64,000 nucleotides of DNA from Rhodoferax fermentans (GCF_002017865.1 NZ_MTJN01000002.1:2666001-2730000), one strand, 5' to 3'; counted from the first letter of the stretch, positions 25,677-34,651 are shown. Numbers and translations: made by a program. The notes: generated from the letters alone by a model not told the origin.

Positions 25677-26523
25677 CTTGGGGTGAAGGGGTGTTGATCA
25701 GCGCGCGCAGCTCAGCCACAAAGCGCTCGGGCTGCGCCAGATGCGGGCCGTGGTCCGCACCATCGTAAAAACTCAGTTGGGCACCAGGTGTCTGTGTGGC
25801 CACAAACCGCGCGGTTTCTGCCGTGTAGAAGTTGCTGCAGGTGCCACAAGCCAGCAGTGTGGGCACATTGATCTTCGGCAGCACATCGCGGTAGTCGGCA
25901 GCCACCAGGCTTTTCCAGATCGCGATGGCGCTGCCTGGGTCAACGGTTTGCAAAGACTCACGCATCAGCCGCCAGCCTGAAGAATTGCGCAGATAACTGG
26001 CGCGCGCTTTGTCATTGAGTCCAAAAGCCACCAGGCGCAGCACGGCCTCAATAAAGTCGCGTTCAAGGTCGCTGATGAGCTGCTGCGACCGGTTGGCGTC
26101 AAAGTCGCCGTAGATGCCACCGTCCCAGCTTGCGTCGGTCACCAGTTTAGGGGACTGGTCGACGAAGGCCAGGTGGGAAAAACGCGCCGAACCATAGTCG
26201 CGCAAACACTGCCACAGTGTCAGCGCCCCCATCGAGTGGCCCACCGCCACCACGCGGTCGATCTTCAAATGGTCCAGCAGGTTGATGACGTCACGGGCCA
26301 GCCGCTGCACATCCGGCGCCGGGTTGACCGTCAGCCTATGGTCACCGTGGCCACGTGCGTCCGGGCGCAACACCTGGTATGTATTTGATAGCTGCTCAAC
26401 CAGTGGCGAGAAGGCCATGTGGCTGGAAGTCCATCCATGCAGCAACAACACCGGTGGCCCTTCACCACGGCGGTGCAGGTGGAGCGTTTCGCCGTCGTCT
26501 GCGCTGATGTTGAGGTGCTGCAT
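25663..26523 (-). CDS. alpha/beta hydrolase
   Basis: The 286-residue protein has the alpha/beta-hydrolase fold: PVLLLHGWTSSHMAF oxyanion segment, RPDARGHGDH, nucleophile elbow VGHSMGALTLW and the terminal GADHGPHLAQPERF with the catalytic histidine. An acidic residue before it (VPTLLACGTCSNFY) would complete the triad. Substrate is unknown; family members cleave esters, lactones or C-C bonds. ATG 26523 is chosen; a TTG at 26541 would add six residues. It converges on phaC, overlapping its last 14 bases, which could be related to PHA turnover but need not be. Confidence 0.85.
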   Translation of the reverse strand: MQHLNISADDGETLHLHRRGEGPPVLLLHGWTSSHMAFSPLVEQLSNTYQVLRPDARGHGDHRLTVNPAPDVQRLARDVINLLDHLKIDRVVAVGHSMGALTLWQCLRDYGSARFSHLAFVDQSPKLVTDASWDGGIYGDFDANRSQQLISDLERDFIEAVLRLVAFGLNDKARASYLRNSSGWRLMRESLQTVDPGSAIAIWKSLVAADYRDVLPKINVPTLLACGTCSNFYTAETARFVATQTPGAQLSFYDGADHGPHLAQPERFVAELRALINTPSPQAISP

Positions 26524-26589
26524 GGGGCCATTTTGAGCCAAAAACCCTTCGGGCCACAGCTATCATCATGCACCTGGAGTGACCCACTG

Positions 26590-27867
26590 ATGCAGCTGCC
26601 TGACCCCTCCCTTGCGCCCCCAACCGTCTGGCGCCCGGTGCTTGGCCCCGCACCGCACCGCGATTTGTGCACCGACTGCGGCATCTCACGCTCCAGCGAG
26701 CCCAAACGGTGCGGCCAGGCCTGCCAGTTCATCCACCCCGACTACCCACGCCTGGAGGCCAAGGTCCACGGCCGGGTGCGTGACCCACTCAAAGGGGATG
26801 AGTTGTTTTTTGGCGTGCACCAGCGCATGTGGCGCGCCGCGTTGCAGCCAGCGGCCCCCGGTGCACAGTGGACTGGCATCACCACCCGACTGGCGCAACG
26901 CCTGCTGGAAACCGGCGCGGTGGACGCGGTATTGACCATGGCCCCAGACCCGAATGACCGCTGGCGCCCTGTGCCGGTGTTGGTGACCCAGGCTGATGGC
27001 ATGGCCCAGTGCCGTGGCATGCGCATGGGTTACGCGCCCTTGCTGGCGCTGCTGGAGCCTGCTGTGCAACAGGGCTACAAGCGCCTGGCGGTGATTGGTA
27101 TCCCGTGCCAGGTGTATGCCTTGCGTGCGCTGGAGGCGCAGCTGGGGCTGGAGCGCCTGTATGTGATTGGCACCCCGTGTTCGGACAACACAACGACAGA
27201 GCGTTTTCATGAATTTCTGGCGCTGGTGGCGGCCCAGACGAATAACAAGCCCGAAGACATTGTTTACCTGGAGTTCCTGGCCGACTACCACGTGGAGCTG
27301 CGTTTTGCCGATGGCCACCAGCGCAAGGTGCCGTTTTTGATGCTGCCGCTCTCCGATTTGCCGCGCGACTTCTTCCCGCTGACCTGCCGTACCTGTGTGG
27401 ATTACACCAACGCACTGGCCGACATCACCGTGGGCTACATGGGCGGTGAGGGTCAGCAGTGGTTACTGGTGCGCAATGAGCGCGGTGACGAGCTGCTCAA
27501 ACTGTTGGGTGACGAGGTTAAGCTGACTGCGCCCGGCAGCGCGGGCAAACGCGAAGGCCCGGTCAAAGGCTTTTTAGCTAACACCGAGCGTGCCGCCGGT
27601 GGCTTGCCGCTGCGCCGCATGCCGCAGTGGTTGCGCCCGGTGGTGGGCTGGCTGATGCCCAAGGTGGGGCCACGCGGTCTGGAGTTTGCGCGCGCCCGCC
27701 TGGAGATGAAGGCGGTTGAGACCGTGATCCACCTGCGCCGCGAAGAACCCCGACGCATCAAGTCGATGGTGCCCGCCCATGTGTGGGCGCTGGTCAAACC
27801 TTATGGCTTGTCGCCAACACCTGAAGAAGTCCACGTGGACGCAAGCGCGCCTGGCGCCTCTGTGTAG
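26590..27867 (+). CDS. F420-hydrogenase beta-type reductase, BciB-like
   Basis: The 425-residue protein belongs to the coenzyme F420 hydrogenase/dehydrogenase beta-subunit family, which includes BciB (8-vinyl reductase of chlorophyllide) and 7-hydroxymethyl-chlorophyll reductase. Cysteines in CTDCGI (C27, C30), CGQAC (C41, C45) near the N-terminus and LTCRTCVDYTN in the C-terminal half are expected to bind Fe-S clusters; IGIPCQVYALRAL and ITVGYMGG are family marks. A GGAG lies 10 bases before ATG 26590. BciB activity would imply bacteriochlorophyll synthesis, as in phototrophic relatives, but no other bch genes are in view, so the function is tentative. Confidence 0.75.
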   Translation: MQLPDPSLAPPTVWRPVLGPAPHRDLCTDCGISRSSEPKRCGQACQFIHPDYPRLEAKVHGRVRDPLKGDELFFGVHQRMWRAALQPAAPGAQWTGITTRLAQRLLETGAVDAVLTMAPDPNDRWRPVPVLVTQADGMAQCRGMRMGYAPLLALLEPAVQQGYKRLAVIGIPCQVYALRALEAQLGLERLYVIGTPCSDNTTTERFHEFLALVAAQTNNKPEDIVYLEFLADYHVELRFADGHQRKVPFLMLPLSDLPRDFFPLTCRTCVDYTNALADITVGYMGGEGQQWLLVRNERGDELLKLLGDEVKLTAPGSAGKREGPVKGFLANTERAAGGLPLRRMPQWLRPVVGWLMPKVGPRGLEFARARLEMKAVETVIHLRREEPRRIKSMVPAHVWALVKPYGLSPTPEEVHVDASAPGASV

Positions 27868-27882
27868 CGTCGGCTCAAGCCG

Positions 27883-28773
27883 TCATCCAGGAATGGCCTG
27901 CCAGAACGCATCCTGGGCAGCCACATAGGCCCGCAGCAGCTCAAAATAGGGCATGGCCCCGGTTTGCAGCACCTGCACCTGCCAGTTGGGTTGGCTGCTG
28001 ACGATGTTGAGGTTCTTGTAGTTGGTGAAGTCCCCGCGTGTGCCGTGCACCACCAGGACCGGCAATGTCAGTTGTCCATACACACTGTGGATGTCGGTGC
28101 TGAACAGGATGCCACTCAGAAAAGCCAGCGGTGCACATTCCGCCTTGGGCTGGCGGGCGCTGATGCAGTTGTAGGCCCACAGTGTCTCGTCGATCTGCTT
28201 GGCGCCCCAGGTGCGCTCCAGGAAATAACGGATGACCGCCGGGCGGGTCAATTGTTTGAACAAAAAGCCGCCCCAGCCCGGGCCACGCAAGAACTTGTCC
28301 AGCCCTGGCTTGTAACGGGTTTGCCCCGGAGACTCGCGCAATTCTTCCCCGCCGCGAAAACCGGTCGGGCTCACCAGGGTCAGGCTTCTGAACAAGGACG
28401 GGTGTTCAACCGCCGCCCGCGCCAGAAACTCGGAAGAGAGTGACACCGCCACCGCATCCAGGGCGACGCCACCATGGCGTGCCTGGACCCATTGGGCGGC
28501 CGCAACGATGGCATCGGTCATCACACGCACCGTGTACGCCTGGTCTTTGCGGTCAGACAAGCCATAACCCGGCAAATCCAGCGCATAAACACTACGACTG
28601 CCCCGGTAGTGCTCAAACAAGGGGCGCACCTCGGCGGCTGAGGCCACCGCATTGATGCTGTGGATCAGCAGCAGCGGCGCACCCGAGCCTGCGGCATAGA
28701 GCACCACTTTGCTGGGGGTGTGGGGTAGCGTATGGACGGCACCATCCAGGGCGGCGGGCAAGTTTGGGGTCAT
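27883..28773 (-). CDS. alpha/beta hydrolase
   Basis: The 296-residue protein has alpha/beta-hydrolase features: PLLLIHSINAVASA in the oxyanion position, YALDLPGYGLSDR, a nucleophile elbow VSLSSEF (serine; the usual GxSxG is changed to VSLSS) and LPVLVVHGTRGDFTNY near the acid residue. A catalytic histidine near the C-terminus is not evident (the end reads GAMPYFELLRAY), so activity may be altered. It is convergent with the BciB-like gene, 15 bases away. Substrate unknown; a link to the BchO-type hydrolases is possible but not shown. Confidence 0.75.
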   Translation of the reverse strand: MTPNLPAALDGAVHTLPHTPSKVVLYAAGSGAPLLLIHSINAVASAAEVRPLFEHYRGSRSVYALDLPGYGLSDRKDQAYTVRVMTDAIVAAAQWVQARHGGVALDAVAVSLSSEFLARAAVEHPSLFRSLTLVSPTGFRGGEELRESPGQTRYKPGLDKFLRGPGWGGFLFKQLTRPAVIRYFLERTWGAKQIDETLWAYNCISARQPKAECAPLAFLSGILFSTDIHSVYGQLTLPVLVVHGTRGDFTNYKNLNIVSSQPNWQVQVLQTGAMPYFELLRAYVAAQDAFWQAIPG

Positions 28774-28986
28774 GTTGGGCGAGCTAAGCGTGAAAATACG
28801 GCCATCTTACCCCCGGGTTTCTACGGAGGCACGTGCGCCAGAGCACACGACTTACGGTCTTTTGGCCGAAAAAACCACGAATAAGTTCAAATACACGAGA
28901 AATAGACCTAAATTACCCCTTATTTCTGCCGTTAAGAAGACTACGACCGGAGAAAAACCCTCTAACCCTTTGCAGGCTGACAGATC

Positions 28987-29487
28987 ATGAGCCAAGCACC
29001 TATTGACCGAATCCAGAGCGTGCGGCCTGTTGCCGCTGAAGCCGCTGCATTGGCAACCGGGCGGGTGGTGCCCGTGGTGCCGGTGAACCCGCCGCAGAAG
29101 GTGGAAGCCCCTACCGAGGTGCAGCCCAGTGTGATCAACAAAATCAACACCGGTGACAAGCCCAATGCGGGCGAGGGTGTCTACAGCAGCGTGTCCGACC
29201 CGGCGCGGCAAAAACTGGAAGACGCGGTGCCCAAGGACTGGACCATCAAGCGCCCGGCGCCAGAAAAATCGCCGGAACCGCCGCCCGAGCCGCTCTCCAA
29301 GGTGCTGCTGGACCAGATCAAGTCACTTTGGCTCGCCAGTGCCAGTGCGGTGCAGGTGCAAGAGCAGGTCAAAAACCAGATTGACCCGACCAAGGCCTCG
29401 GCCACCGTGGCCCCAGGTGTGATCTCGTCCGAGGTCTACACCTATTCACCGACCAAGATCAACAAGACCGACAAAACACAGACCTGA
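28987..29487 (+). CDS. hypothetical proline-rich protein
   Basis: The 166-residue protein is rich in proline, valine and lysine, has no signal peptide or membrane segment, and looks partly disordered with one helical segment near residues 103-135 (SKVLLDQIKSLWLASASAVQ). No known domain. It has its own upstream region of about 210 bases and ends 43 bases before the convergent ABC gene. Coding appears real from codon use and length. Confidence 0.6.
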   Translation: MSQAPIDRIQSVRPVAAEAAALATGRVVPVVPVNPPQKVEAPTEVQPSVINKINTGDKPNAGEGVYSSVSDPARQKLEDAVPKDWTIKRPAPEKSPEPPPEPLSKVLLDQIKSLWLASASAVQVQEQVKNQIDPTKASATVAPGVISSEVYTYSPTKINKTDKTQT

Positions 29488-29529
29488 GCGCTGGGGCAGG
29501 ACGCCAACCGACTCGCCCCAAGCCTGCGT

Positions 29530-31308
29530 TCAAGCTGGCGCCGCTTCAACGCGCAAGCGGTGGCTGGCCACTTCAGCTTCCGGCACTTTCTCCAAAACCC
29601 AACGGCTTGTGTGGAATGCCGCCACTGCGGGCTTGTGAGCTATTGAAACAATAGCTCCATGCCCTTGTTGTATTTGGGCTAGAAGCGTTTTGTAGATCAA
29701 ACTCTCGCTGGCCTCGTCGAGTGCGCTGGTGGCCTCATCGGCAAAAATCCAGCGCGGTTTTTTGAGCAGTACCCGGGCCACGGCCAGGCGTTGTTGTTCT
29801 CCACCCGAGAGGGTTTGGCTCCAGGCGCCGACCTCGTCGAGCCGGGTGCTCAGCTCGGGTAACAGCGCGCGGTGCAAGGCGCTGGTCAGCTCGTCATCAC
29901 TGAACAGGCTGGCTTCTTGTGGGTAGGCCAGTGCCTCGCGCAGCGGGCCGTTCGGGAAATAAGGCCGTTGCGGCAGGAACATGCTGTCTGGCGGGCGGCT
30001 CAAGTGGCCGCTGGCAAACGGCCAGATACCCGCCAAGGCCCGAAACAGCGTGGACTTGCCCGCGCCCGATGGCCCGTTGAGCAGAATGCTGTCGCCTGGC
30101 TGCGCCTGCAGCTGGGCCTGGTCCAGCAACACGCTGCCGTTGGGCAGTGTCAGGTGCAGATCGGTGCTGCTCAACACTTCTGAATCTGTAGCTACCAGTC
30201 CTTGATCAGAAAGGGCTAGAGCCTGAAAAGAGGCTTCAAAACTGGTCAGGCGGTTGGTGGTGGCACGCCACGCCGCCAGGCTGCTGTAGTTGTCCACAAA
30301 CCAGCTCAACGCGTTTTGCACCTGGCCAAAGGCGCTGGAGATCTGCACCAACTCGCCGAGCTGGATGGCGCCGCTGAAGAAGCGCGGCGCCGCCACCACA
30401 AACGGGAAGACCACCGCTGCCTGTCCAAAAAAGCTGGTGAACCAGACCAGCCGCTTTTGCGCCCGGATCAGGTTCAGGTAGTTGCCCAGCACCAAGCCAA
30501 AACGGCGCTCGAGTTGGCTGCGCTCGACCGCTTCGCCACGGTCCAGCGCAATCGCCTCGCTGTACTCACGCACGCGCACCATGTGGTGGCGGAAATCGGC
30601 CTCGCGGCGCTGCTGCTCAAAGTTCAGCTGGATCTGCGGGCGGCCCAGGTAGTGCGTGATGACACTGCCGACCAGGCAGTACAGCAGCGCCATCCAGACC
30701 ATGAAACCAGGGATGTCAAAGGTCTGGCCGCCCAGGGTGAAGGCGAAGTTGCCCGACAGCCCCCACAGGATGCCGACAAAACTGGCCAGTGTGACCACTG
30801 CATTGAGCAGCCCCATGCTCAGAGCGATGCTGTCATTGGTGAACTGGTTGATGTCGTCCTGAATACGTTGGTCGGGGTTGTCCGGGTTGTGGCCCGTTGT
30901 ATTGGGCGCAGCGGCAAAACGCAGCAGCTCCATTTTGTAAAAGGCCTGGTTGGACAACCAGCGTGTCAGGTAGTGGTTGGTCATCCAGGCGCGCCAGCGC
31001 ACCACCAGCAACTGCGTCAGGTAAAACTTGTAGACCGCCAGGATGATGAAAGCAAAGGCCAACCAGGCAAAACGTGTCATCTGCGCCCAGAACACGCTTG
31101 CATTTTTCTCTTGCAAGGCGTCGTAAAACACCTTGTACCAGTCGTTGAACAAGACCGCCATGTAGACCAGAGACAGGTTCAGCGCAACGATGGCCACCAG
31201 CAGCGCGCGGGCTTTCCACTTCTGGTCGGAGGCAAAGTACGGCCGGGTCAGCGCCCAGGCTTGGGTCGTGAAGGTTTTGAATGCAGCGAGTTTGTCAGCG
31301 AGTGTCAT
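29530..31308 (-). CDS. YddA/SbmA-type ABC exporter, fused permease-ATPase
   Basis: The 592-residue protein has an N-terminal membrane domain of the SbmA/BacA kind (helices at about 35-58, 80-105, 165-190, 200-222; motifs LLVVRWRAWMTNHYLTRWL, DNPDQRIQDDINQF) and a C-terminal ATPase: Walker A NGPSGAGKST, LSGGEQQRLAVAR, Walker B WIFADEATSALDE and H-loop SIAHK. Relatives move peptides, vitamin B12 or fatty acyl compounds. It acts in the inner membrane, probably as a dimer. Two stretches of its coding DNA (29646-29692 and 30186-30229) resemble the dispersed repeat found between genes. Confidence 0.9.
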   Translation of the reverse strand: MTLADKLAAFKTFTTQAWALTRPYFASDQKWKARALLVAIVALNLSLVYMAVLFNDWYKVFYDALQEKNASVFWAQMTRFAWLAFAFIILAVYKFYLTQLLVVRWRAWMTNHYLTRWLSNQAFYKMELLRFAAAPNTTGHNPDNPDQRIQDDINQFTNDSIALSMGLLNAVVTLASFVGILWGLSGNFAFTLGGQTFDIPGFMVWMALLYCLVGSVITHYLGRPQIQLNFEQQRREADFRHHMVRVREYSEAIALDRGEAVERSQLERRFGLVLGNYLNLIRAQKRLVWFTSFFGQAAVVFPFVVAAPRFFSGAIQLGELVQISSAFGQVQNALSWFVDNYSSLAAWRATTNRLTSFEASFQALALSDQGLVATDSEVLSSTDLHLTLPNGSVLLDQAQLQAQPGDSILLNGPSGAGKSTLFRALAGIWPFASGHLSRPPDSMFLPQRPYFPNGPLREALAYPQEASLFSDDELTSALHRALLPELSTRLDEVGAWSQTLSGGEQQRLAVARVLLKKPRWIFADEATSALDEASESLIYKTLLAQIQQGHGAIVSIAHKPAVAAFHTSRWVLEKVPEAEVASHRLRVEAAPA

Positions 31309-31372
31309 GGGGCATTTCCAGCGGTGCAGGCCGCGATGCTACCCGTAGGCTCCCCGCTGGGTGCGCTGTTGG

Positions 31373-32371
31373 TCAATTGGCCACGCCACTGGCCACATGG
31401 CCTGACGGCACATGTTGCGCGGCGGATTCGATGTGGCCGGTCTGGTCGTCAAAGAAAAAGTCAGGCTCAAACTCGCGCAGAAATTCGCCCTTGGCCAGCC
31501 CGCCCAGAAACATGGCCTCGTCCACCTCGATGTTCCAGTTCATCAGGGTGCGGATCGCGCGCTCATGCGCCGGGGCGCTGCGTGCGGTCACCAGCGCGGT
31601 GCGGATGCGCATCTGTGGGGTGCCAGAGCGCTGCAGGTTTTGTAGCGCAACAAGCAACGGTTTAAAGGGCCCATCGGGCAAAGGTTGTCCAACCTTTTCA
31701 GTTTCATGGCGCTGGAAGGCCTGCAGCCCCTGCGCCTGGTAAACACGCTCGGCCTCGTCGCTGAATAACACCGCATCGCCGTCAAAGGCAATCCGCACTT
31801 CCGATGGATGGGCGTCACTGGCGTGGACCGAGTTGGGGTAGACCTGGGCTGCCGGCACACCAGCGGCCAGCGCGGCACGCACGTCGCTCAGGTGGGTGCT
31901 CAGAAACAGGTTGGCGTGTAAGGGTTTCAGGTAACGCCAGGGTGCCTGGCCACGGGTGAAGCTGCCGCGCTCAATCGTCAAGCCATAGTGCTGGGCCGAA
32001 CGGAACACCCGCATACCCGAGACCGGGTCGTTGCGTGAGAGGATCACCACCTCGACCGGCTGGATGCCCTCACCCCGGCCCTCTCCCGGCGGGAGAGGGG
32101 GTAAAGCAGCGCCCGTGGACAACGGCGGCTGTTCGCTCCCTCTCCTTGTGGGAGAGGGTTGGGGTGAGGGTGGCTGATGGTTGAACGCCAGCAATTTTTT
32201 GACCAGAGAAAACGCCACCCCCGGCCTGGCAGGGATGTCGAGCCGTTGTAATTGCAGGTCCATGTAGGCCCGGTCATCACTCTGCTCAAAGACCAGGTTT
32301 TCTTCCTCAAAGTCAAACAGCGCGCGGCTGCTGATGGCCACCACCAACTTGCCGTCCAGTGTCATTGGCAT
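31373..32371 (-). CDS. 5'-nucleotidase with in-frame REP-like insert
   Basis: The 332-residue protein matches the cytosolic 5'-nucleotidase family (PF06189-like), which removes the phosphate from nucleoside monophosphates. Family marks are LVVAISSRALFDFEEEN, VEVVILSRNDPVSGMRVF, RIAFDGDAVLFSDEAE and FEPDFFFDDQTGH. AGGGGG six bases upstream supports ATG 32371. Between LLAFN and QPVEVV the frame contains about 35 extra residues rich in P, S and G (SPQPSPTRRG ... PPGEGRGEG) encoded by a DNA inverted repeat at 32067-32170, which looks like a REP-type element inserted without breaking the frame. The insert falls before the second conserved block and may form a surface loop. Confidence 0.85.
   Translation of the reverse strand: MPMTLDGKLVVAISSRALFDFEEENLVFEQSDDRAYMDLQLQRLDIPARPGVAFSLVKKLLAFNHQPPSPQPSPTRRGSEQPPLSTGAALPPLPPGEGRGEGIQPVEVVILSRNDPVSGMRVFRSAQHYGLTIERGSFTRGQAPWRYLKPLHANLFLSTHLSDVRAALAAGVPAAQVYPNSVHASDAHPSEVRIAFDGDAVLFSDEAERVYQAQGLQAFQRHETEKVGQPLPDGPFKPLLVALQNLQRSGTPQMRIRTALVTARSAPAHERAIRTLMNWNIEVDEAMFLGGLAKGEFLREFEPDFFFDDQTGHIESAAQHVPSGHVASGVAN
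32067..32170. repeat. REP-like inverted repeat pair inside a gene
   Basis: CCCTCACCCCGGCCCTCTCC near 32067 and GGAGAGGGTTGGGGTGAGGG ending at 32170 are imperfect inverse copies; each arm is itself a small hairpin (CTCTCCCGGCGGGAGAG and CCTCTCCTTGTGGGAGAGG). Such GGAGAGGG elements are common between genes in proteobacteria; here the element is within the 5'-nucleotidase frame. Confidence 0.85.
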
Positions 32372-32437
32372 GAGAACCCCCTGTCTGAGTTGTGCCAGCC
32401 CTGCCACCCTTCGGCAAAGGTGAGGGCCGGTAGGGAC

Positions 32438-34069
32438 TTATTGTTGCAGGAACATCTGGTACGCCGGGTTGCCGGTTTCTTCCACACAGGGGTAACCCAG
32501 TGTGCTCAGGAAGGCCGCGAACTCGGCATCATCTGCGGCAGGCACCTGCAGGCCCACCAGAATACGGCCATAGTCCGCACCCTGGTTGCGGTAGTGGAAC
32601 AGGCTGATGTTCCAGCCCGGGCGCATCTGGCTCAAAAACTTCAGCAGCGCGCCGGGCCGCTCGGGGATCACAAAACGCAGCAGCCGTTCGTTTTGCGCCA
32701 GCGCCGAGTGGCCGCCCACCATGTAACGAATGTGCTCTTTGGCCAGTTCGTCATGGGTCAGGTCCAGCGCGGTGAAGTTGTGTTTGCCCAGATGGGCGGT
32801 GATCTTGGCCGACTCGCCTTTGCTGGTGGTGGTCAGGCCCACAAACACATGGGCTTTGTTGGCATCGCTGATGCGGTAGTTGAACTCGGTCACATTGCGC
32901 GTGGTTTTGGTGCCGCCAAAAGCGGGCAGGTCACCAATCAGCTCACAAAAACGTCGGAAACTGCCGCGCTCTTCGGGGATGGTCACCGCAAACAGGGCTT
33001 CACGCTCTTCACCCACTTCGGCGCGTTCAGCGACAAAACGCAGGCGGTCAAAGTTCATGTTGGCGCCACACAGGATGGCCGCGTAGGTTTCACCTTTTGT
33101 CTTGTGCTGGGCTACGTACTGCTTGATGGCCGCCACCGCCAGCGCACCGGCCGGCTCGACGATGCTGCGGGTGTCGACAAAAATGTCCTTGATGGCGGCA
33201 CACACCGCGTCGGTGTCCACGGTGACGAAGTCGTCAACCAGGTTGCTGGCAATGCGGAAGGTTTCTTCACCCACCAGCTTGACCGCCGTGCCGTCAGAGA
33301 ACAAGCCTACATCGGGCAGCGTTACCCGCTGTTTGGCGGTCACCGACTGGATCATGGCGTCCGAGTCGTTCATTTGCACCCCGATGACCTTGATACGCGG
33401 GTCCACCGCCTTGATGTAATTGGCCACACCCGACACCAGCCCGCCGCCGCCAATGGCGACAAACACCGCGTCCAGCCGGGGCCCCGCGATGTGGCTGGAT
33501 TTTTGGCCCGATTTGGCGGCCTTGTCAGCCACCAGGGTCTGAACCTGGCGCAGCATTTCCATGGCCACCGTGCCTTGGCCAGCAATCACATCGGGGTCGT
33601 CAAACGGGTGCACAAAGGTGAGCCCTTCCTTGGCCTGCAGCTCCAGCGAATGTTTGTAGGCATCTGAATAACTCTCGCCAAACAACACCACCTCGCCACC
33701 AAAACCACGCACCGCATCCACCTTGACCTGCGGTGTGGTGGTGGGCATGACGATGACCGCACGGGTGCCGAGTTTGCTGGCGCTCAAGGCCACACCTTGG
33801 GCGTGGTTGCCTGCGGAGGCGCAGATCACACCTTTGTCGAGTTGCTCCGCTGTCAGGTGCGCCATCTTGTTGTAGGCGCCGCGCAGTTTGAAGCTGCGCA
33901 CGGGTTGCTGGTCTTCGCGTTTGAGCAACACCGTGTTGTGCAGCCGTCTGCTCAGGTTGCGGGCGGGCTCCAGCGCGGTCTCAATGGCCACGTCGTACAC
34001 ACGGGCGGTGAGGATTTTTTGCAGATAGTCTTGTGGGCTCAGGGACTGTGCGGCAGAAGAGGTGGGCAT
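32438..34069 (-). CDS. ilvA: threonine ammonia-lyase, biosynthetic
   Basis: IlvA deaminates threonine to 2-oxobutanoate, the first step of isoleucine synthesis, in the cytoplasm. The 543-residue protein has the PLP-binding lysine K61 in SFKLRGAYNKM, ASAGNHAQGVA, the glycine-rich PLP phosphate loop VAIGGGGLVSGVA, and two C-terminal ACT-like regulatory domains (EREALFAVTIPEERGSF and ERLLRFVIPERPGAL), which carry isoleucine feedback control. Length and domain order fit the long biosynthetic type rather than the short catabolic TdcB. It is divergent from the OsmC-family gene. Confidence 0.96.
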   Translation of the reverse strand: MPTSSAAQSLSPQDYLQKILTARVYDVAIETALEPARNLSRRLHNTVLLKREDQQPVRSFKLRGAYNKMAHLTAEQLDKGVICASAGNHAQGVALSASKLGTRAVIVMPTTTPQVKVDAVRGFGGEVVLFGESYSDAYKHSLELQAKEGLTFVHPFDDPDVIAGQGTVAMEMLRQVQTLVADKAAKSGQKSSHIAGPRLDAVFVAIGGGGLVSGVANYIKAVDPRIKVIGVQMNDSDAMIQSVTAKQRVTLPDVGLFSDGTAVKLVGEETFRIASNLVDDFVTVDTDAVCAAIKDIFVDTRSIVEPAGALAVAAIKQYVAQHKTKGETYAAILCGANMNFDRLRFVAERAEVGEEREALFAVTIPEERGSFRRFCELIGDLPAFGGTKTTRNVTEFNYRISDANKAHVFVGLTTTSKGESAKITAHLGKHNFTALDLTHDELAKEHIRYMVGGHSALAQNERLLRFVIPERPGALLKFLSQMRPGWNISLFHYRNQGADYGRILVGLQVPAADDAEFAAFLSTLGYPCVEETGNPAYQMFLQQ

Positions 34070-34102
34070 CGGGCTACACTTTCAAAGTGAATGAGCGCAA
34101 AG

Positions 34103-34162
34103 TTTTACTCCGCGCGGGGTGTTTTTGACTATTGTAGCGGCATGAGTTTTTACTCCGCGCGG
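34103..34162. repeat. two direct copies of TTTTACTCCGCGCGG
   Basis: TTTTACTCCGCGCGG occurs at 34103-34117 and again at 34148-34162, 45 bases apart, in the divergent gap between ilvA and the OsmC gene. The second copy extends into the palindrome CTCCGCGCGGAG (34154-34165). The spacing of about four helix turns suggests a regulator binding pair. Confidence 0.6.
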
Positions 34163-34183
34163 AGCACATAGATAGGATCAAAC

Positions 34184-34633
34184 ATGGAATGTACAGTCAG
34201 CTGGACCGGCGCGTTGAACACCCGCTCCAACATGGGTTTTGTGGCTGAAACCGGCAGCGGCCACACGCTGATGATGGATGGCGCGCCCGATGCCGCCAAA
34301 CCTGAGAACGGTGGCCAGAACCTGGCCGCGCGCCCGATGGAGCTGCTGCTGGCTGGTACCGGTGGTTGCACCGCTTATGACGTGGTGCTGATCTTGAAAC
34401 GTGGCCGCCACGAGGTGAGCGGTTGCAGCGTCAAGTTATCTGCCGAGCGCGCGGAGACCGAGCCCAAGGTGTTCACCCGCATCAACATGCACTTCACCGT
34501 GACGGGCAAAGGCCTGCCTGCCGCAGCCGTGGAGCGCGCCATTGCCCTGAGTCACGAGAAATACTGCTCAGCCAGCGTGATGCTCGGTAAAACCGCGCAG
34601 ATCAGCACCAGCTTTGAGGTGCTGGAGGTCTGA
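34184..34633 (+). CDS. OsmC/Ohr-family protein
   Basis: The 149-residue protein belongs to the OsmC superfamily of thiol peroxidases that reduce organic hydroperoxides. Both redox cysteines are present: C62 in GTGGCTAYDV and C128 in HEKYCSASV. The N-terminal ECTVSWTG and RPMELLLAGTGG are typical of the YhfA-like branch, so function could be something other than peroxide removal. The start ATG at 34184 follows the GGAGCACATAGATAGGATCAA leader, shortened here, with AGGA about 6 bases upstream. It is convergent with coq7. Confidence 0.9.
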   Translation: MECTVSWTGALNTRSNMGFVAETGSGHTLMMDGAPDAAKPENGGQNLAARPMELLLAGTGGCTAYDVVLILKRGRHEVSGCSVKLSAERAETEPKVFTRINMHFTVTGKGLPAAAVERAIALSHEKYCSASVMLGKTAQISTSFEVLEV

Positions 34634-34651
34634 TTCAGAACTTGGAGCAGC

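Noticed and set aside
32252..33667. Plus-strand 471-codon frame opposite ilvA
   Set aside because: ilvA is unmistakable; the plus frame has no domain and typical shadow composition.
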